DNA from: Candidatus Cloacimonadota bacterium
GTDB taxonomy: Bacteria > Cloacimonadota > Cloacimonadia > Cloacimonadales > WRIO01
Assembly (NCBI GenBank): GCA_009777575.1
Contig: WRLO01000017.1
Span: 1 to 48,652 of the forward strand
DNA length: 48,652 nt
Reading direction: 5' to 3'
A program made the translations under genes and the position numbers. Shown one piece after another: positions 39,940 through 48,387 of this stretch (its first letter is position 1; each line of letters opens with the position of its first letter). The notes under the pieces were generated by a model. That model did not search any database, had not been told where the DNA came from, and saw nothing but the letters and a program-made list of their open reading frames with translations.

Positions 39940-40515
39940 ATGAAAAGAATACTTATGCATTTGTGTTGTGCTCCTTGTTTTATAATGCCATTCTATAGAC
40001 TCAAGGACAAATATGAATTAACTGGATTTTGGAATAATTTTAATATTCATCCAGTTACAGAATACACTAATAGATTAGGAAGTGTGAGAGATTTTATTAA
40101 AATGGAAAAAATCCAAATTATAGAAAGAGATGAGTATGGATTAGTTAAATTTCTTAATAAAACAATGTGTTTTTATGGAGAAAATGAGAAGGCAGAAAAA
40201 GACATTAAGTTAAAAAGATGTTTTCAATGTTATTATGATAGGTTGGAGACAGTTGCAATATATGCAAAATCAAACAAATATGATTTTTTTTCTACAAGTT
40301 TGTTGTATTCAAAACGACAAAATCATGAACTAATCAAGGAAATAGGATTTTCATTGGTTGAAAAGTATGGAATTAATTTTTTTTATGAAGATTTTCGTAA
40401 GTATTGGCAGGACGGGATAGCGTTATCAAAAGAAAAAAATCTTTATAGACAGAAATATTGTGGATGTATATTTAGCGAAATGGAGAGGTATTTAGACAGA
40501 AGGGAAAAGTGTTGA
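39940..40515 (+). CDS. queH: Epoxyqueuosine reductase QueH
   Basis: QueH (DUF208) performs the last step of queuosine synthesis in tRNA, reducing epoxyqueuosine. The 191-residue protein has all hallmark cysteines: LCCAPC (residues 8-13), RCFQCYYDRLE with Cys near 88 and 91, and YCGCIFSE near the C-terminus. These bind iron-sulfur and iron sites. It is a non-homologous replacement of QueG. The ATG lacks a close Shine-Dalgarno; AGGA lies 18 bases upstream. It stands alone after a repeat-rich region, and no other queuosine gene is in the window. Confidence 0.92.
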   Translation: MKRILMHLCCAPCFIMPFYRLKDKYELTGFWNNFNIHPVTEYTNRLGSVRDFIKMEKIQIIERDEYGLVKFLNKTMCFYGENEKAEKDIKLKRCFQCYYDRLETVAIYAKSNKYDFFSTSLLYSKRQNHELIKEIGFSLVEKYGINFFYEDFRKYWQDGIALSKEKNLYRQKYCGCIFSEMERYLDRREKC

Positions 40516-40552
40516 GAGAATATCGAAAAAATATATTTTTTAGGATGTTAAT

Positions 40553-41527
40553 ATGAGTAAATACAAAGAAATTAACATGCAGGGTTTGAAGAAATATCAA
40601 GTTTCAGAGCGACAGAGTAAAGTATGTATTGAGGGATTTGCAAAGATAGGCAATACTTCAATAAATAGTTTTTTGGAATGTATTCCAGACATTTTGAAAG
40701 GAAAGGAAATCAAAGAATTGATAGAAATATCATATCAAGCTTTTTTGAATAAAAAACCAATAATTGTAGGTATCGGCGGACATGTAATAAAAACAGGCAT
40801 GTCACCAATATTGATAGAGATGATGCGACTGGGAGCAATTCAAGGAATATGTGGAAATGGTTCTGTTACAATCCATGATTTTGAGATTTCTTGTTTTGGT
40901 CACACCTCTGAAAATGTCTCAGAGGGAATTTTGGATGGTTCATTTGGAATGGCTAGCGATACTACTGATATAATCAACAAGATAATTATTGATGGTTCTT
41001 TGCAGGGTTTGGGTTATGGGGAGGCTATAGGGAAATATTTATCAGAATCGAATATACCATATCCAGAGCTGTCTCTTTTACGAAATGGTTATGAGTTGGA
41101 TATACCAATCACAATCCATGTAGCTTTAGGAACAGATATAGTTCATCAGCATGAAACAGCTGATGGTCAGTCAATTGGCGACTGTTCAATGCGAGATTTT
41201 CGGATATTCACAAACCTTATATCGGAGCTTGAGGATACGGGAAATGGGGGAGGTGTATTTATCAGCTTTGGGTCAGCAGTGATCATACCGGAAGTATTTT
41301 TGAAAGCAGTTACAATATGTAGAAATAAAGGCTATAAAATAACTAATATAACGACAGCTGTTTTTGATATGATTTATCATTATCGACCGCAAACGAATAT
41401 TGTTTTTCGACCTACTCAAAATAATGGAGTAGGGTATCATTTTATGGGTCATCATGAGATCATGATACCTTTGTTTTTGCTGGGATTGAGAGAGAAAATA
41501 TTGAAAAAAAGGAGTAAGATTGAATAG
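40553..41527 (+). CDS. Conserved protein of unknown function (possible nucleotide-binding fold)
   Basis: The 324-residue protein has striking glycine-rich blocks: IVGIGGHVIKTGMSPILIEMM, GICGNGSVTIHDFEI and LGYGEAIGKYL. Further blocks are HVALGTDIVHQHETADG, GGVFISFGSAVIIPEVFLKAV, RPTQNNGVGYHFMGHHEIM and IPLFLLGL. I recall similar blocks in conserved uncharacterised proteins of several phyla. A deoxyhypusine synthase-like NAD-binding fold is conceivable, but I cannot confirm it. The conserved TDIVHQHETADG and MGHHEIM suggest an active site with several histidines. TTTTTAGGATGTTAAT precedes the ATG. It lies 37 bases after queH, perhaps in the same unit. Confidence 0.7.
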   Translation: MSKYKEINMQGLKKYQVSERQSKVCIEGFAKIGNTSINSFLECIPDILKGKEIKELIEISYQAFLNKKPIIVGIGGHVIKTGMSPILIEMMRLGAIQGICGNGSVTIHDFEISCFGHTSENVSEGILDGSFGMASDTTDIINKIIIDGSLQGLGYGEAIGKYLSESNIPYPELSLLRNGYELDIPITIHVALGTDIVHQHETADGQSIGDCSMRDFRIFTNLISELEDTGNGGGVFISFGSAVIIPEVFLKAVTICRNKGYKITNITTAVFDMIYHYRPQTNIVFRPTQNNGVGYHFMGHHEIMIPLFLLGLREKILKKRSKIE

Positions 41528-41547
41528 CATACAGGGAGGATATAGGG

Positions 41548-42351
41548 ATGCTTTATGAAGATAGGAAGCGGGTATTTTTTTTAATACAGAATCCCTGTAG
41601 TTTAGGGTTGAGTAGTTTTGATGGTAATTTCCCCCCCCCAACCACCCCCATAAATGTGGAGGGAGATTGGGTGATGCCCATAAATGTGGGGGGAGCATCA
41701 AGGCAGACACACAGGTCTGCCCCAACCAATGTGGGGGGAGTATCCATCTTTTGTAAAGGTGCAGGGCGAATAGGTATTTTATTTGTATTAATACTTTTGT
41801 CTATTTATCTTTTTGGTGAGGAGATTGACGATAATATAGAGTTTTATCCTTTTTCTCCGTCGATCTATGAAAATTGGTCAATATTTGGCGAACCGTTCAA
41901 TTATGAAGAAGAAAATGAAGAGAATGAAATCAATGAATTATTAAATCCATACAGTTTTGAATTACCGAAAAACCCTGTAAAAGCTGGTTTATTGTCTGCG
42001 TTTATACCTGGTGCTGGTCAGATTTACAATGAAAAGTATATAAAAGCCTCTGGTGTGATTTTAGTTCAATCGTATTTAGTGGGTATGAGTTTTTACTGCC
42101 ATGATAAGATGTTAGAATACCGGAGAAAAAGAAACGAAACAGATGAAATTAATGCAAAAGCATTTTACCAAAACATGTATGAAGATTATTTTGAGCGGCG
42201 GCAATCGTATATATATTGGGTAGGAGCTTCAATATTTATCTCATCTATGGAAGCATTTGTTGATGCTCATTTGATAAATTTTAATAGTAAAAGAAATGAA
42301 GTTAGACTAAAATTTCAGGATCAAAGCCTTCAAATATCTATAACATTTTAA
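41548..42351 (+). CDS. DUF5683-type membrane protein with repeat-derived N-terminus
   Basis: The 267-residue protein has, at about residues 150-240, the DUF5683 pattern KNPVKAGLLSAFIPGAGQIYN followed by two hydrophobic segments. This family is common in FCB bacteria and of unknown function. A hydrophobic segment GILFVLILLSIYLFG (about 76-90) acts as signal or anchor. The first about 70 residues are odd: PPPTTPINVEGDW, MPINVGG and APTNVGG come from three C-rich/G-rich repeats read in frame. GGGAGG ten bases before the ATG at 41548 supports this start, and no ATG lies between the repeats and the hydrophobic segment. Confidence 0.7.
   Translation: MLYEDRKRVFFLIQNPCSLGLSSFDGNFPPPTTPINVEGDWVMPINVGGASRQTHRSAPTNVGGVSIFCKGAGRIGILFVLILLSIYLFGEEIDDNIEFYPFSPSIYENWSIFGEPFNYEEENEENEINELLNPYSFELPKNPVKAGLLSAFIPGAGQIYNEKYIKASGVILVQSYLVGMSFYCHDKMLEYRRKRNETDEINAKAFYQNMYEDYFERRQSYIYWVGASIFISSMEAFVDAHLINFNSKRNEVRLKFQDQSLQISITF
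41630..41741. repeat. Three C-rich/G-rich mini-elements at the 5' end of the DUF5683 gene
   Basis: C-runs and G-runs flank ATAAATGTGG in copies at about 41630-41666 and 41676-41696, and CCAACCAATGTGGGGGGAG at 41722-41740. Between the last two is a perfect hairpin, GGCAGAC (41702-41708) / GTCTGCC (41715-41721). All are in frame with the gene. Confidence 0.75.
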
Positions 42352-42383
42352 ACTTGTCTTTTGTGATAAAATAAGAAAAAACT

Positions 42384-44336
42384 ATGAGTATAATAAACCT
42401 TATTCAAGTATCCCACGACTTTGGTAATAAACTTTTGTTTGACAATATCAATTTAACATTTGATAATAATACAAAGGCTGGATTGATAGGAAGAAATGGG
42501 ACAGGTAAAACCACATTATTTAAGATAATGACGGGTCAAATAAAACCTTACAAAGGCAATGTATCAGTAGCAAAGGGTTATAAAATAGGTTATTTTTCAC
42601 AGGATTATAATTTTTCTTCAAAAGAGACACTCTGGGATTGGTTGTATAAGTCTCGTGAAGATTTGATGCATGTTCGAATGGAGCTTCAAAAGACAAACGA
42701 TGAATTAAAATTACCAAGCGAAGAAAAGATAAAAAAATTGGATAAATTGCAAACTGAATATGAGGTATTGGGAGGATTTCTCTTTGAAAATGACATAAAA
42801 TCTCTCTTAAACACATTTGGATTTAAAGAACCAGATTATGAAAGATCAATAGATGATTTTAGTGGTGGTGAAAAGACGAGAATACGTTTAATTTCAATAT
42901 TGCTGAATAAATACAATTTCATACTATTTGATGAGCCAACCAATCATCTTGATTTATTAACAGTTGATTGGTTTATTCAATATTTAAAAGGTCTAGATTG
43001 TGGTTATTTGATAGTATCACATGACAGATATTTACTTGATCAAGTAGCAAATAGGATATATAATTTAAATAACAAGCGAATAGATACCTACAATGGAAAT
43101 TATTCTTCTTTTGAGATACAAGCTCAAGAAAGGGAAACAGTTCTGCAAAGACAGTATGCCCAACAGCAAAAATTGATAAAGAAAACAGAGGATTTTATCC
43201 AAAGAAATATAGTTCGAGATTCAACTTCAAGCCGAGCAAAATCCAGACTGAAAATGTTGAATAGGCTGGAGAGAATTGAGCTTGATACAAAGAATAAAGA
43301 TTTAAGACTAAATATAGATACAGCTAAGAGAAGCGGTAATGATATATTTAGAATGAATGATTTGAGAATAGGGTATAAAGAAAATAGTATTGACTCAGAA
43401 AAGAAATCTGAAATTGATATCGAAAAGACTTTTAAGGAAAAAATACTGGTTAAAAACATCAATCTCAATCTTCATTATCAGGAAAAAATATGTTTAGTTG
43501 GAGCAAATGGAAGTGGCAAAACTACTTTATTAAAGATATTAAATGGAGAGTTAGAACCCTTGGGCGGAGAACTGTGGACTGGTTATAATCTTACGGTGGG
43601 ATATTATGATCAGAATCATATAGATCTAGATGAGGAGTTGACGGTGCTTGAGACAATATGGAATTTAGTGCCGAGCGAAAATTATGGTTATGTAATGTCT
43701 TATTTGAGTAAATTTGGTTATGATGAAGATCAGGTAGAGCAGAAGGTTTTTAGCTTAAGTGGAGGAGAAAAGTCGAGACTTTATCTCGCTCAATTGATTC
43801 ATGAAAAGCCCAATTTATTAATCCTTGACGAACCTACAAATCATCTTGATATAAATATGATAAAGTCATTGGAAAAGGCATTGAAAAATTATGATGGGAC
43901 ATTGATCTTGGTGTCTCATGATAGGTATTTTATTAAAGCAATAACTGATGATTATTGGATAATAAAAGAAGGGAGTATCAACCATTGCAAAGATAGTTTT
44001 GAGAATATAATGGAAAAAATAAATCCCTTTGAAAAAGAAAAAAAGAACAAAATCAAAACTGTTCCAGTAGAAATAGTTGAAAAGAAAGCAAAGAAGATAA
44101 ATCCATATATATTAAATAAACTTTTGGATAGTATAAAAGAACTCGAAAAAAATATATCATCAAAAGAAGATGAGATTTTGGATATACAACATAAATTTTC
44201 AGATTCAGAGTTTTATTCAGATAAGGGAAATATTGATAAAGCAAATAAAAGAATAGCGGATTTGAGAATAGAAATATTAGAGTTGAGTGGTAAAAAAGAT
44301 GAATTGGAGACTGAGTATTTATTGAGTATGGAATAG
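42384..44336 (+). CDS. ABC-F family ATPase (Uup/YdiF-like)
   Basis: The 650-residue protein has two ABC cassettes in one chain and no membrane domain, the ABC-F design. These proteins act on the ribosome in translation or antibiotic protection. Cassette one has Walker A GRNGTGKTT, signature SGGEKTRIRL and Walker B ILFDEPTNHLD. Cassette two has GANGSGKTT, LSGGEKSRLYLAQ and LLILDEPTNHLD. The inter-cassette linker (about 235-310) is helical and charged. A C-terminal coiled coil spans about 575-650, as in Uup. Which ABC-F subfamily it is cannot be settled by eye. No clear ribosome binding site precedes the ATG, 32 bases after the DUF5683 gene. Confidence 0.93.
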   Translation: MSIINLIQVSHDFGNKLLFDNINLTFDNNTKAGLIGRNGTGKTTLFKIMTGQIKPYKGNVSVAKGYKIGYFSQDYNFSSKETLWDWLYKSREDLMHVRMELQKTNDELKLPSEEKIKKLDKLQTEYEVLGGFLFENDIKSLLNTFGFKEPDYERSIDDFSGGEKTRIRLISILLNKYNFILFDEPTNHLDLLTVDWFIQYLKGLDCGYLIVSHDRYLLDQVANRIYNLNNKRIDTYNGNYSSFEIQAQERETVLQRQYAQQQKLIKKTEDFIQRNIVRDSTSSRAKSRLKMLNRLERIELDTKNKDLRLNIDTAKRSGNDIFRMNDLRIGYKENSIDSEKKSEIDIEKTFKEKILVKNINLNLHYQEKICLVGANGSGKTTLLKILNGELEPLGGELWTGYNLTVGYYDQNHIDLDEELTVLETIWNLVPSENYGYVMSYLSKFGYDEDQVEQKVFSLSGGEKSRLYLAQLIHEKPNLLILDEPTNHLDINMIKSLEKALKNYDGTLILVSHDRYFIKAITDDYWIIKEGSINHCKDSFENIMEKINPFEKEKKNKIKTVPVEIVEKKAKKINPYILNKLLDSIKELEKNISSKEDEILDIQHKFSDSEFYSDKGNIDKANKRIADLRIEILELSGKKDELETEYLLSME

Positions 44337-44348
44337 GGGGGGGATAAC

Positions 44349-44572
44349 AAATTACAAATTACAAATTATAAATTACAAATTATAAATTATAAATTACAAA
44401 TTACAAATTATAAATTACAAATTACAAATTATAAATTACAAATTACAAATTATAAATTACAAATTACAAATTATAAATTACAAATTACAAATTATAAATT
44501 ACAAATTATAAATTACAAATTACAAATTATAAATTACAAATTATAAATTATAAATTATAAATTATAAATTAC
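44349..44572. repeat. Heptanucleotide tandem array, 32 units of AAATTAY
   Basis: Thirty-two uninterrupted 7-base units follow one another, each AAATTAC or AAATTAT. In the middle they run in CCT order (by last base), giving a 21-base higher-order period; near the end several AAATTAT units occur in a row. The array begins a few bases after the ABC-F stop codon. Confidence 0.95.
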
Positions 44573-44579
44573 AAATGTG

Positions 44580-44882
44580 TTAGGAACACAGATTACGAAG
44601 ATTTTCGCTGATTTTCGCGAATTTATTGGACATTATTGACAATTAGTGGCAGTCGCATAATGTAACATTTTGTCATTCTGAACTTAGTGAAGAATCTTAA
44701 GACCTTTCACTTCTTTCAAGGTGACAAGGGGGGGTATCAAGTTGACAAGAGAGGGGGGGCAAGGTGACTAGAGGAAGGAAAGTGGCACTGCGATTGCTTC
44801 GTGGGGTGATTCATGGTAGGATCCTCGCAACGGCAGGAGGGTGGGAAGTGATAATGAGATTGCTTCTAGGTTTTGTGCTATT
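44580..44882. repeat. Gene-free spacer of interspersed repeats
   Basis: It contains a GATTTTCGCTGATTTTCGCG segment near 44600. A long imperfect inverted repeat follows (TGTCATTCTGAAC at 44673-44685 against TTCAAGGTGACA near 44716-44727, centred on CTTAAG). Then come G-runs (44728-44735, 44752-44759) and pieces GCGATTGCTTCGTGGGG and CCTCGCAACGGCAGGAG. Related fragments occur at 20224-20400 and 47882. No gene is seen. Confidence 0.55.
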
Positions 44883-45341
44883 TTATCTAACAGATCTTTT
44901 AATTAATTCTCTGTTTCTTCTATCCAGCTCTTCTAATCTATCTATGGATATTCTTATGTCTTTATCCAAGCCTAGTATATCTGGATCGTAGAGATGAACA
45001 GGCTTACCAGTCGAGCTTAATTGCCCAAGTGAGTCTTGATATGCCCAGCAGTAGTATTGTGAATCTTTATCTAAAACTAAGGTGTGACCATTTTTTCTAA
45101 GGAATACTTCCATTGTTCTTCTACTAGAACTCCCAACTATTTCAAAATCTATTAGAGTCCCATCAGGTTGTGTTTTTGAAATAAGACTAATCAACTCATT
45201 AAGATCATCATTTGTCCATATATTTTCTATTACATAAACGGAATTAACTTCCGTATTTCTTGATGCCAGCAAGATGGTCATCATAATTAAAATCATAGCT
45301 AACACTAGGATATGTTTTATATTACAATTTTGAATTTCCAT
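44883..45341 (-). CDS. Small membrane-anchored or exported protein of unknown function
   Basis: The 152-residue protein has a hydrophobic segment at residues 11-26 (ILVLAMILIMMTILLAS) acting as signal or anchor. A mixed alpha/beta domain and a charged C-terminal helix (DRLEELDRRNRELIKRS) follow. I recognise no family. GAATAAGGAGTTTAAA precedes the ATG. It begins 15 bases after the stop of the large GLUG/FnIII gene, so the two are likely cotranscribed. Confidence 0.65.
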   Translation of the reverse strand: MEIQNCNIKHILVLAMILIMMTILLASRNTEVNSVYVIENIWTNDDLNELISLISKTQPDGTLIDFEIVGSSSRRTMEVFLRKNGHTLVLDKDSQYYCWAYQDSLGQLSSTGKPVHLYDPDILGLDKDIRISIDRLEELDRRNRELIKRSVR

Positions 45342-45356
45342 TTTAAACTCCTTATT

Positions 45357-47678
45357 CTATTTCAACAAGGTCATTCTTTTGATTTGAGTGAAATTATCCA
45401 TTCTCATGATAGCCAGATAGATACCGCTACTGACCTCACGACCACTGCCATCTAGACCGTGCCATACTACTGTATGTTCACCGGCTTCTTTGTGGCTGTT
45501 CAAGAGAGTGGCTATTTTTTGTCCTCTGACATTGTAGATATCAATCACTACATTGCCTGCTTGAGCTATATTGTATCTAATTGTTGTATCTGGATTAAAC
45601 GGATTAGGAAAATTACCTAATAACTCGGTAAAAACAGGAATCTCAATCTCATCTCCTTCAGAAACTCGAACTTCTATTTCGGTAAACACTATATCAGATT
45701 CGCCTGTCTGATAGATAGCCTGTAAGCTATAAATATGAGTTCCATCTGGAACATCATAATCTATGAAAGTCGTTCCGAGAAGGAGTGATCTGTATAACGG
45801 AAATTCATCTCGATATAGTTTATAACCCATTGGATTGCTTTCTGGAGCTGTCCAGTTCAGGGTTACTGTATTACTTTCCACAGATCCTTCAAAATTTGAT
45901 GGAGGCAAGAATATCTCAGGTATTATCTCGACTTCGACCGTGACAGCATCAGACTCGCCAGTTTGATAGATAGCTCGTAAACTGTAGATATGGAAACCTA
46001 CAGACACATCATTGTCAGTGAAATTCGTTTCAGTGAGTAATTCTGAGTGCAAAAGCTCATCATTTCGATAGAGATTGTAACCTAAAGAACTAGCCTCAGG
46101 TGCTTCCCAGCTCAGTATCACTGTATTACTTTCTACTATAGCTGTAAAATCTGTAGGAGGCAAAAAAATCTCAGGTATTACCTCGATTTCGAATGTAACA
46201 ACTTCAGATTCGCCTGTCTGATAGATAGCTTGTAAACTGTAGATATGGGAACCTACAGACACGTCATTGTCAGTAAAATTCGTTTCAATGAGTAATTCTG
46301 AGTGCAAAAGCATATCATTGCGATAAAGATTGTAACCTAAAGGACTAGCCTCAGGTGCTTCCCAGCTAAGTATCACTGTATTAACATCTACTATAGCTGT
46401 AAAATCTGTAGGTGGAAGTATGATTTCGTCTGGGAAACCCGGCATGCCTCTTAAAAAAGGATAACCATCATTGATGTATGCACTAATTCCCCACACATTC
46501 ATAAAGTCCCAGCCATTGTTTATATAAGTTGAGGCTTGTTGTAAATCTATAGTAGGTAAACCATAAGTGTTTATAATAGTACAAGTATTATAGATGTTTT
46601 CTCCAAGAGATACACCCACTCCAGTAGTTTCTATATCCCAGAAACAATATGATATTGATGAAAATTCGTCCAAATAGTACCCATTTGATTTGCCTAATAT
46701 ACCACCTATGCTTGCGTTATCATTTGCTACACTAATATTGCTCACAGAATAACTGTTTTTTATATCTGCAAACCCAGCATGACCAACTATACCACCCGTC
46801 CCCTCTTCATATGCCACTATTCCCCCCACAATATTTCCCATAGAATAGCAGTTCTCTAATTGAGCTGTGAAAAACTGTGTTCCACTAAACAACCCTGCAA
46901 TACCACCTGTTTGTGAAGTTCCATAGATATTACCATTGTAATAACTGTTCTGAATATATAATCCATGAAATGCTCCTGCAATACCACCAACAGTAAAACC
47001 ATTAATAGTGGCTGTTGAAGAACAATTTTCAATTTTTGAAGCACTTGCAAAAGCTAAAATTCCACCTGCAAATCGAACATTATCTCCTTGTCCAATTATC
47101 CCAGACACAGAGCAATTTTGAATCAATGAACTTGTTGCTTCAGCCGCAAAACCACCAATATAATATGAAATTGAATTGTCATGTGAAATTAAATAGACAT
47201 TTTCTAAATGAAGATTTTTTATGATAGAGGAATCATTGATAGATACAAAAAGTCCTAAAACATGTAAACCACTTTCGACATGTAAACCATTCTTACTAAA
47301 TAGATTTTGGATTTTGAAATTTTCACCATCATAGACTATACATACAGAGTGAATCGGGGGACCAGGGAAACCTGATATATGATATATTGGTCTAAATCCT
47401 TTTCCACTATTCCAGTATATAGTTTCGTTGGCATCGATATTTGCTGTTTGTCGAAAATGTACAAGAACACTTTCCCCCTTCCACCAATCGGATGACGATT
47501 GAGACATCCATCTTAGATTTCCCAGATTGCTGATAAGATAGGGATTTGCTTCTGTACCTGCATCTGGGGCATAAAAATTTGAGGGTTTTTGTGGTTGGGT
47601 TTCACTATGTAGAAAGCCTACAAGGATAAACACCAACACTGTCAATACATAAATTTTTTTCGAGTTTTTTATTTTCAT
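45357..47678 (-). CDS. Large secreted GLUG-repeat/fibronectin III protein with FlgD-like C-terminus
   Basis: The 773-residue protein has a signal peptide (about residues 6-26, IYVLTVLVFILVGFLHS). Residues about 40-400 hold beta-helix-like GLUG-type repeats such as GGIAGAFHG, GGIAGLFSG and GGIVGHAGF, each followed by NSYY/NCYS segments. Three fibronectin III-like units of 85 residues follow; the first two are near-identical. The last about 90 residues (FPNPFNPDTTIRYNI to SSGIYLAIMR) form the FlgD Ig-like/sorting-type domain of FCB bacteria. It is probably a cell-surface adhesin-like protein. TTTCGGAGGATATC precedes the ATG, and a good promoter lies upstream. Confidence 0.85.
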   Translation of the reverse strand: MKIKNSKKIYVLTVLVFILVGFLHSETQPQKPSNFYAPDAGTEANPYLISNLGNLRWMSQSSSDWWKGESVLVHFRQTANIDANETIYWNSGKGFRPIYHISGFPGPPIHSVCIVYDGENFKIQNLFSKNGLHVESGLHVLGLFVSINDSSIIKNLHLENVYLISHDNSISYYIGGFAAEATSSLIQNCSVSGIIGQGDNVRFAGGILAFASASKIENCSSTATINGFTVGGIAGAFHGLYIQNSYYNGNIYGTSQTGGIAGLFSGTQFFTAQLENCYSMGNIVGGIVAYEEGTGGIVGHAGFADIKNSYSVSNISVANDNASIGGILGKSNGYYLDEFSSISYCFWDIETTGVGVSLGENIYNTCTIINTYGLPTIDLQQASTYINNGWDFMNVWGISAYINDGYPFLRGMPGFPDEIILPPTDFTAIVDVNTVILSWEAPEASPLGYNLYRNDMLLHSELLIETNFTDNDVSVGSHIYSLQAIYQTGESEVVTFEIEVIPEIFLPPTDFTAIVESNTVILSWEAPEASSLGYNLYRNDELLHSELLTETNFTDNDVSVGFHIYSLRAIYQTGESDAVTVEVEIIPEIFLPPSNFEGSVESNTVTLNWTAPESNPMGYKLYRDEFPLYRSLLLGTTFIDYDVPDGTHIYSLQAIYQTGESDIVFTEIEVRVSEGDEIEIPVFTELLGNFPNPFNPDTTIRYNIAQAGNVVIDIYNVRGQKIATLLNSHKEAGEHTVVWHGLDGSGREVSSGIYLAIMRMDNFTQIKRMTLLK
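45901..46410 (-). repeat. Tandem 255-bp repeat encoding two near-identical FnIII units
   Basis: The units 45901-46155 and 46156-46410 differ at only a minority of positions, including the segment GAGTAATTCTGAGTGCAAAA present in both. A third unit further downstream (about 45646-45900) is more diverged. The pattern indicates recent internal duplication. Confidence 0.85.
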
Positions 47679-47707
47679 GATATCCTCCGAAATTGTTAAT
47701 TTTGGAC

Positions 47708-47736
47708 AAGATATAAAATGTAGTTACATTTGTCAA
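47708..47736 (-). promoter_or_regulatory. Promoter of the GLUG/FnIII gene
   Basis: On the minus strand TTGACA (47736-47731), a 17-base spacer and TATCTT (47713-47708) form a good sigma-70-type promoter about 30 bases before the start codon. Confidence 0.65.
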
Positions 47737-47930
47737 GAAATAAGTGAAAAAAGTTTTATAGGCAGGTAATGTATTTATAGATAATATCTTATGGGATTTA
47801 TATTTTAATTATGTATATTTTATCACTATCCTCTCCAGAATAGCAAATAAGGTATTATCCATTTTCCATTCCCCTTACTTGGCATTCTGAACGAAGTGAA
47901 AGGTCTTAAAATTCTCCATTATCCACTTAA
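47737..47930. other. Intergenic, worn repeat only
   Basis: This AT-rich stretch holds an interspersed repeat fragment, GGCATTCTGAACGAAGTGAA at 47881-47900. I see no gene. Confidence 0.5.
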
Positions 47931-48304
47931 GGCGTAAGCAATACGCCACTACAATCTCTCAATCTTCTCAGGAAGATTTGGCGTAAGCAATACGACACTA
48001 CAATCTCTCAATCTTCTCAGGGAGATTTGGCGTAAGCAATACGCCACTACAATCCCTCAATCTTCTCAGGGAGATTTGGCGTAAGCAATACGCCACTACA
48101 ATCCCTCAATCTTCTCAGGGAGATTTGGCGTAAACAATACGCCACTACAATCTCTCAATCTTCTCAGGGAGATTTGGCTTAAGCAATACGCCACTACAAT
48201 CTCTCAATTTTCTCAGGGAGATTTGGCTTATGTAATAAGCCACTACAATTCTCTCAATCTTCTCAGGGAGATTTGGCTTATGTAATAAGCCACTACAATT
48301 CTCA
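47931..48304. repeat. 49-bp tandem repeat array, seven full units and a partial one
   Basis: Units start at 47931, 47980, 48029, 48078, 48127, 48176, 48225 (50 bases) and 48275 (partial). Each unit has a small hairpin, GGCGTA-AGCAA-TACGCC, then ACTACAATCTCTCAATC, then TTCTCAGGGAGATTT, which can pair AATCTC with GAGATT. Units seven and eight carry GGCTTA-TGTAA-TAAGCC instead, a compensatory change in the stem. There are no unique spacers between units. Confidence 0.95.
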
Positions 48305-48309
48305 AAGTC

Positions 48310-48346
48310 AAAAAAAAACTATGAGAGCCATAAAGGCTCCCATAGT
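48310..48346 (-). terminator. Rho-independent terminator of the right-edge gene
   Basis: ACTATGAGAGCC (48318-48329) pairs with GGCTCCCATAGT (48335-48346) with one mismatch around a 5-base loop. On the minus strand it is followed by nine T (complement of 48310-48318). It lies about 40 bases past the stop at 48388. Confidence 0.92.
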
Positions 48347-48387
48347 ATATTGTTCAATTTGTCGTCTGTTGTTGTCAGGGTGTGTGA

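Noticed and set aside
44349..44572. Possible iteron-type replication origin
   Set aside because: There are no DnaA boxes, no replication gene next to it and no unit complexity beyond a 7-base microsatellite.
44764..44991. Small plus-strand frame starting in the G-rich repeats
   Set aside because: It is made of interspersed repeat sequence and then runs antisense into the real 152-residue gene.
47931..48304. Possible CRISPR array
   Set aside because: The 49-bp units follow each other without unique spacers, and no cas gene is nearby.
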